From: Stagnimonas sp.
GTDB lineage: Bacteria > Pseudomonadota > Gammaproteobacteria > Nevskiales > Nevskiaceae
Length of the DNA stretch: 64,000 bases
Assembly (NCBI GenBank): GCA_030696045.1
Contig: JAUYNO010000082.1
Coordinates: forward strand, 1 to 64,000
Reading direction: 5' to 3'
Below, one piece after another: positions 60,617 through 64,000 of this stretch. The translations under genes and the position numbers were made by a program. The first letter of the stretch is position 1. Each line of letters begins with the position of its first letter. Under the pieces are notes generated by a model. It was not told the DNA's origin. It saw only the letters and a program-made list of their open reading frames with translations, and did not search any database.

Positions 60617-61162
60617 ATGTCCCAAGCCCTGCGCCTAAGCAGTCTCTTGCTCCTGGCCTGCGCCAGCTTCGCCAGCCAGGCCGCGCCGCAGCTGGTGATC
60701 CTGGTGCGCCACGCCGAGAAAGCAGCGGAGCCGCGCGAAGACCCAACGCTATCGGAAGTCGGCACCGCCCGCGCGAAAGCCCTGGCCCAGACACTCGCCG
60801 ATGCCAAGGTCGGCGCCGTGCTCACCAGCCCGCTGCGCCGTACCCGCGACACCGGCACACCAGTCGCTGAAGCAGTGGGCATCAAACCGCAGGCCATCGG
60901 CTTCGAGGGCGGCACCGTCGCGCATGTCGCGGCCGTGGCTGCCGCCGTGCGGGCGCAGGCAGTCGACACGGTGCTGGTGGTCGGCCACAGCAACACGGTG
61001 CCGGCCATCGTTGCGGCCCTGGGCGGGCCGAAGCTGGCGGACTTTTGCGAAAGCTCGTTCGATCAGCTGTTGCTGCTGCGGCTCGACAGCGAACCACCGC
61101 GCCTGCTGCGGGCGCGCTACGGGCTAGCCGATCCGGTCGCGGCGGCGGGCTGTTCGCCCTAG
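60617..61162 (+). CDS. Exported histidine phosphatase family protein
   Basis: A 181-residue protein from ATG at 60617 with a signal peptide (LRLSSLLLLACASFASQAAP). LVRHAEK holds the phosphohistidine and LVVGHSNTVP the second catalytic His; TSPLRRTRDTG matches the family. Length suits SixA/phosphoglycerate-mutase-like phosphatases. Periplasmic location suggests scavenging of phosphate esters. Convergent with the lipoprotein gene, 6 bp between stop codons. Confidence 0.9.
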   Translation: MSQALRLSSLLLLACASFASQAAPQLVILVRHAEKAAEPREDPTLSEVGTARAKALAQTLADAKVGAVLTSPLRRTRDTGTPVAEAVGIKPQAIGFEGGTVAHVAAVAAAVRAQAVDTVLVVGHSNTVPAIVAALGGPKLADFCESSFDQLLLLRLDSEPPRLLRARYGLADPVAAAGCSP

Positions 61163-61168
61163 CGCTCT

Positions 61169-62281
61169 CTAGGTGCGATCCACGCCCAGCCGCTCCAGCG
61201 TTTCCAGGGTCAGGCCGCCGGTGGCGAGGCCGGTGGCCTGCTGGAAGGCCCGGATCGCCTCGGCGGTGTCGCGGCCGAGCACGCCGTCGATCTTGCCGGG
61301 ATTGAAGCCCTTGGCCAGCAGCGCGCGCTGGATGTCGGCGACGATCCCCGGCGTGGTGTTGGTCTCGCAGAGGATGCTCTTCCACGAGGCCGTGCCGGCG
61401 CTCAGCAGCACCTGCCGCTCGATGCTCTGGTACTCGGCCGGGACCGGGATGCGGCGTTCCTCGGCCGGTGCCACCAGCCTCAGCACCTGGATGGTCTTGT
61501 ACTCGGCGGGCAGGTCGATCTCGCGCACCTCGGCCGGCTTCACCAGCTCCTGGCGCAGGACGGTGCGGTACTCGGACGGGATCGGCGTGCGCCGCACCTG
61601 GGCCTCGGTGTCGATCACCTGGGTACGCACCACGCGGTACTCGGCCGGCACCTCGACCAGGCACATGATCTCGCCGGAGAGCTGGTCCAGCTTCTCGATC
61701 GGCCCGCGCCCCTTGGTCCACATCGTGGTCGCCGGCTTCACCAGCTGGCGCTCCTCGACGATGCGGTAGCTGGCGGGAATCTGCTCGATCTGCTCGGAGG
61801 CGGTCTTCACCAGCACCCGCTCCTCGACGGTGCGGAACACCGCCGGGATGATCTCGACGATCTTCTTGCTGGCCGGCTTCACCATCACGGTCTCGTCGAC
61901 GTACTCGAAGCGCGCCGGAATCACCTCCACCCGCTCGGTGGCGGCGCGCGCCAGCACCTGCTCGCTGCGGCTCTCGAAGCGCGGCGGGGTGACAACGCGG
62001 GCATAGCACTCGCCCGTGCGGGCGTTGATCGGGGCCGCCTCGCCGCTGCTCGCCGGCGCGGCGGGCGCCTGAGCGGGAGCGGGTGCTGGCCGGCTGCGGG
62101 GCGGCATCGCGACGGAGGCGGCCGGCGAGGTCTGATAGGCCGGCTCGGCCTCGGCCTGCAGGCGGTCGACCAGCTGCGTGGACGCGGCTTGATCGGCCGG
62201 CCTGGACGGCCCGGTCGGCGTGCTGGCGCAGGCCGGCAGCAGCAAGGCCAGCAGGCTCAGCGCGCTCAGGCGGTACCCCAT
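61169..62281 (-). CDS. Lipoprotein with tandem repeats and peptidoglycan-binding domain
   Basis: A 370-residue lipoprotein (lipobox LLLPAC, Cys18; start at 62281). A Pro/Ala-rich linker spans about 40-80. Residues about 95-290 hold a series of imperfect units of 20-30 residues built on IPAxYRxVEERxLVKPA and IPAEYxxI. The C-terminal 60 residues are a PG_binding_1-type domain (DIQRALLAKGFNPGKIDGVLGRDTAEAIRAFQ). It probably sits in the outer membrane and binds the cell wall. I do not recognise the repeat family. Confidence 0.82.
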   Translation of the reverse strand: MGYRLSALSLLALLLPACASTPTGPSRPADQAASTQLVDRLQAEAEPAYQTSPAASVAMPPRSRPAPAPAQAPAAPASSGEAAPINARTGECYARVVTPPRFESRSEQVLARAATERVEVIPARFEYVDETVMVKPASKKIVEIIPAVFRTVEERVLVKTASEQIEQIPASYRIVEERQLVKPATTMWTKGRGPIEKLDQLSGEIMCLVEVPAEYRVVRTQVIDTEAQVRRTPIPSEYRTVLRQELVKPAEVREIDLPAEYKTIQVLRLVAPAEERRIPVPAEYQSIERQVLLSAGTASWKSILCETNTTPGIVADIQRALLAKGFNPGKIDGVLGRDTAEAIRAFQQATGLATGGLTLETLERLGVDRT

Positions 62282-62455
62282 GCAAGCTCCCCGGAACTGG
62301 TTGGTGGGCGCCGGGTCCGCTCCGGCCTGGCCCATCGTCGCTGCGGAATCATCGGCTTGGCCGGCTTTGTCGGCGGCCTGCTGGTCAGTCTAGCTCAGGG
62401 CCGGTGACAATGAGCCGCGATATTTCCTACCTGCCGCCGCCCCCGGGAGCCCCGC

Positions 62456-63787
62456 TTGCCGACCGCCAATCCCAGCCGCCGCCGCGAGGTCTGGGCGCTG
62501 TCGCTGCCGATCATCGGCGGCATGACCTCGCAGAACATCCTCAACCTGGTCGACATGGCGATGGTCGGCACGCTGGGTTCGGCGGCGCTGGCAGCGGTCG
62601 GGCTGGCGAGCTTCATCAACTTCATGGCCATGGCCCTGGTCACCGGGCTGTCGGCCAGCGTGCAGGCCATCGCCGCCCGGCGCATCGGCGAGGGTCGGCC
62701 GGGCGAGGCGGCGGTGCCGCTCAACGGCGGCCTGATCCTGGCGGTGCTGATCGGCCTGCCGATCTCGCTGACCCTGATCCTGATCGCACCCTGGCTGTTC
62801 GCCCAGCTCAATCCCGACCCGGCGGTGGCGGCCGAGGGCGTGCCCTATCTGCGCATGCGGCTGATCTCGGTGGTGGCCCTGGGCATGAACTTCTGCTTCC
62901 GCGGCTACTGGAGCGCGGTGAAGCTGACCCGGCTCTACATGAGCAACCTGATCTGGATGCACTCGCTCAACATCCTGCTCAACTACTGCCTGATCTTCGG
63001 CAAGCTGGGCCTGCCCGCGATGGGCACCATGGGCGCCGGCCTGGGCACCACGCTGAGCCTGTTCATCGGCACCGCTACCTATTTCTGGCTGGCGCGCCGG
63101 CATGCCGGCGAGGGCGGCTTCCTGCAGCGGCGGCCGACCCGGCCGGAATTCATGAGTCTGCTGCGCCTGGGCCTGCCCAATGCCCTGCAGCAGCTGCTGT
63201 TCGCGGCCGGTTTCGTGGTGCTGTTCTGGATCGTCGGCCAGATCGGCACGCCGCAGCTGGCGATCGCCAACGTGCTGGTCAACATCACCCTGGTGACGGT
63301 GCTGCCGGGCATGGGCTTTGGCCTGGCGGCGGCGACGCTGTGCGGGCAGGCGCTGGGGCGCAAGCAGGTCGAGGATGCCCAGCGCTGGGCCTGGGACGTG
63401 TTCCGCCAGGCGGTCAAGCTGCTGGCGCCGCTGGCGGCGCTGATGCTGCTGCTGCCGGATCTCATCCTCGGCGCCTTCGTGCGGGAGCCGGCCCTGATCG
63501 AACTGGGGCGGTTGCCGCTGCAGCTGGTCGGCGGCACCGTGCTGGTCGACGCCCTGGGCCTGATCCTGATGAATGCCCTGCTCGGCGTCGGCGCCGCCAA
63601 GCAGGTGATGCTGATCGCGGTCGGCCTGCAGTGGCTGCTGTTCCTGCCGCTGGCCTGGCTGCTGGGCCCGAAGCTGGGCCTGGGACTGAACGCGGTCTGG
63701 CTGGCGATGCTGGCCTATCGCGGCTTGCAGACCGGCTGGTTCGTGCACCTCTGGCGCCAGGGCCGCTGGGCGACGATCAAACTGTAG
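62456..63787 (+). CDS. MATE family efflux transporter
   Basis: A 443-residue, 12-helix transporter. The TTG at 62456 is used because an in-frame TGA lies 15 codons upstream and GGGAG precedes it by 8 nt. The pattern ALSLPIIGGMTSQNILNLVDMAMVGTLG and its second-half counterpart (LRLGLPNALQQLLFAAGFVVLFWIVGQIGTPQLAIANV) are typical. MATE pumps export cationic drugs or metabolites using Na+ or H+. The TAG stop is inside the palindrome at 63784-63842. Confidence 0.93.
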   Translation: MPTANPSRRREVWALSLPIIGGMTSQNILNLVDMAMVGTLGSAALAAVGLASFINFMAMALVTGLSASVQAIAARRIGEGRPGEAAVPLNGGLILAVLIGLPISLTLILIAPWLFAQLNPDPAVAAEGVPYLRMRLISVVALGMNFCFRGYWSAVKLTRLYMSNLIWMHSLNILLNYCLIFGKLGLPAMGTMGAGLGTTLSLFIGTATYFWLARRHAGEGGFLQRRPTRPEFMSLLRLGLPNALQQLLFAAGFVVLFWIVGQIGTPQLAIANVLVNITLVTVLPGMGFGLAAATLCGQALGRKQVEDAQRWAWDVFRQAVKLLAPLAALMLLLPDLILGAFVREPALIELGRLPLQLVGGTVLVDALGLILMNALLGVGAAKQVMLIAVGLQWLLFLPLAWLLGPKLGLGLNAVWLAMLAYRGLQTGWFVHLWRQGRWATIKL

Positions 63788-63842
63788 CCTGGACGCAGTC
63801 CGGGGCCGCCCATGCGCTGCCCCCGGATTGCATCCGGGCTAC
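63784..63842. repeat. GTAGCC(C/T)GGA-type inverted repeat
   Basis: Arms 63784-63805 and 63821-63842 pair with three mismatches in 22 bp. This is the common proteobacterial GTAGCCCGGATGCAATCCGG-type dispersed repeat. The left arm supplies the stop codon of the MATE gene, as the 3799 repeat does for the dioxygenase gene. Confidence 0.85.
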
Positions 63843-63920
63843 CTGCTGCGGCCAGTGTCACGCCAGGGTCACGCTGCACCGCTAGGCTCCGCCGCCCGTT
63901 TCGATACCCGGCCTGACCTC

Positions 63921-64000
63921 ATGCGCAACCGCCTCCGCCTGCCCGGCCTGGCCCTGATCCTCGTCCTGGCAGGCTGTTCGTCTTCGGGCGACGACGGCGC
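63921..64000 (+). CDS. Lipoprotein, N-terminal fragment (runs off the window)
   Basis: The reading frame starts MRNRLRLPGLALILVLAGC, a signal peptide with lipobox LAGC, followed by a Ser/Gly/Asp-rich linker (SSSGDDG). Only 26 residues are visible, so the mature function cannot be assigned. No strong ribosome-binding site is visible (CTGACCTC precedes the ATG). Confidence 0.6.
   Translation, partial: MRNRLRLPGLALILVLAGCSSSGDDG

Overview
This window is high-GC, densely coded bacterial chromosome. The gene content points to an aerobic gammaproteobacterium that lives on hydrophobic substrates: two DUF1302 proteins and one DUF1329 protein, an RND efflux operon, an acyclic-terpene-utilisation (Atu) type carboxylase cluster, PAS/GGDEF/EAL proteins and many short palindromic repeats. 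A Nevskiales/Solimonadaceae-like host is my best guess, but it is an inference. I saw no rRNA, tRNA, CRISPR array, transposase or phage gene.

Layout. 0-3.9 kb: c-di-GMP signalling protein, glutathione transferase, 2OG-Fe dioxygenase-like protein. 3.9-11.3 kb, minus strand: TetR regulator, then DUF1302, DUF1329, serine hydrolase, P450 and DUF2834, read as an uptake and processing unit. 11.4-20.6 kb, plus strand: a tight nine-gene operon, most genes overlapping by 4 bp, with a near-consensus promoter and a strong terminator. It encodes a GMC oxidoreductase, aldehyde dehydrogenase, C4-sterol-methyl-oxidase-like di-iron enzyme, ERG26/NSDHL-like 3beta-hydroxysteroid dehydrogenase/decarboxylase, CYP51, a three-Cys ferredoxin, a second NAD(P)-dependent reductase, an NTF2-like protein and a homologue of plant cycloeucalenol cycloisomerase. 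20.8-29.7 kb: FecR/beta-barrel protein, RND tripartite pump and divergent TetR. 29.7-34.7 kb, minus: acyl-CoA metabolism (SDR, isovaleryl-CoA-type dehydrogenase, old yellow enzyme, AcpH, enoyl-CoA hydratase). 34.9-39.5 kb, minus: TonB receptor, YfiR, GGDEF-EAL. 39.7-41.5 kb: SnoaL-like protein, SDR, HU-like protein. 41.7-48.9 kb, plus: Atu-type cluster. 49-54 kb: small membrane proteins, DUF1697, esterase, PrpE-like synthetase, SDR. 54-60.5 kb: second DUF1302 protein, lipase-like lipoprotein, and a ferredoxin reductase/ferredoxin/hydrolase unit. 60.6-64 kb: histidine phosphatase, peptidoglycan-binding lipoprotein, MATE transporter and the start of a lipoprotein gene.

The most interesting system is the 11.4-20.6 kb operon. 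Its enzymes match the steps that convert a C30 cyclopropyl or lanostane triterpenoid to a demethylated sterol: C4 methyl oxidation and decarboxylation, C14 demethylation and opening of the 9,19-cyclopropane ring. No squalene epoxidase or oxidosqualene cyclase is present here. Together with the divergent DUF1302/DUF1329 unit, this suggests either remodelling or catabolism of imported plant or algal sterol precursors, or the tailoring part of a bacterial cycloartenol-type sterol pathway. The Atu-type cluster and the 30-35 kb acyl-CoA genes could handle isoprenoid side chains.

A second theme is repeat insertion. Pyrimidine-rich hairpin elements occur at six places. One is read in frame inside atuA. 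Another lies exactly between the biotin carboxylase and biotin-carrier parts of what is normally a single carboxylase alpha subunit.
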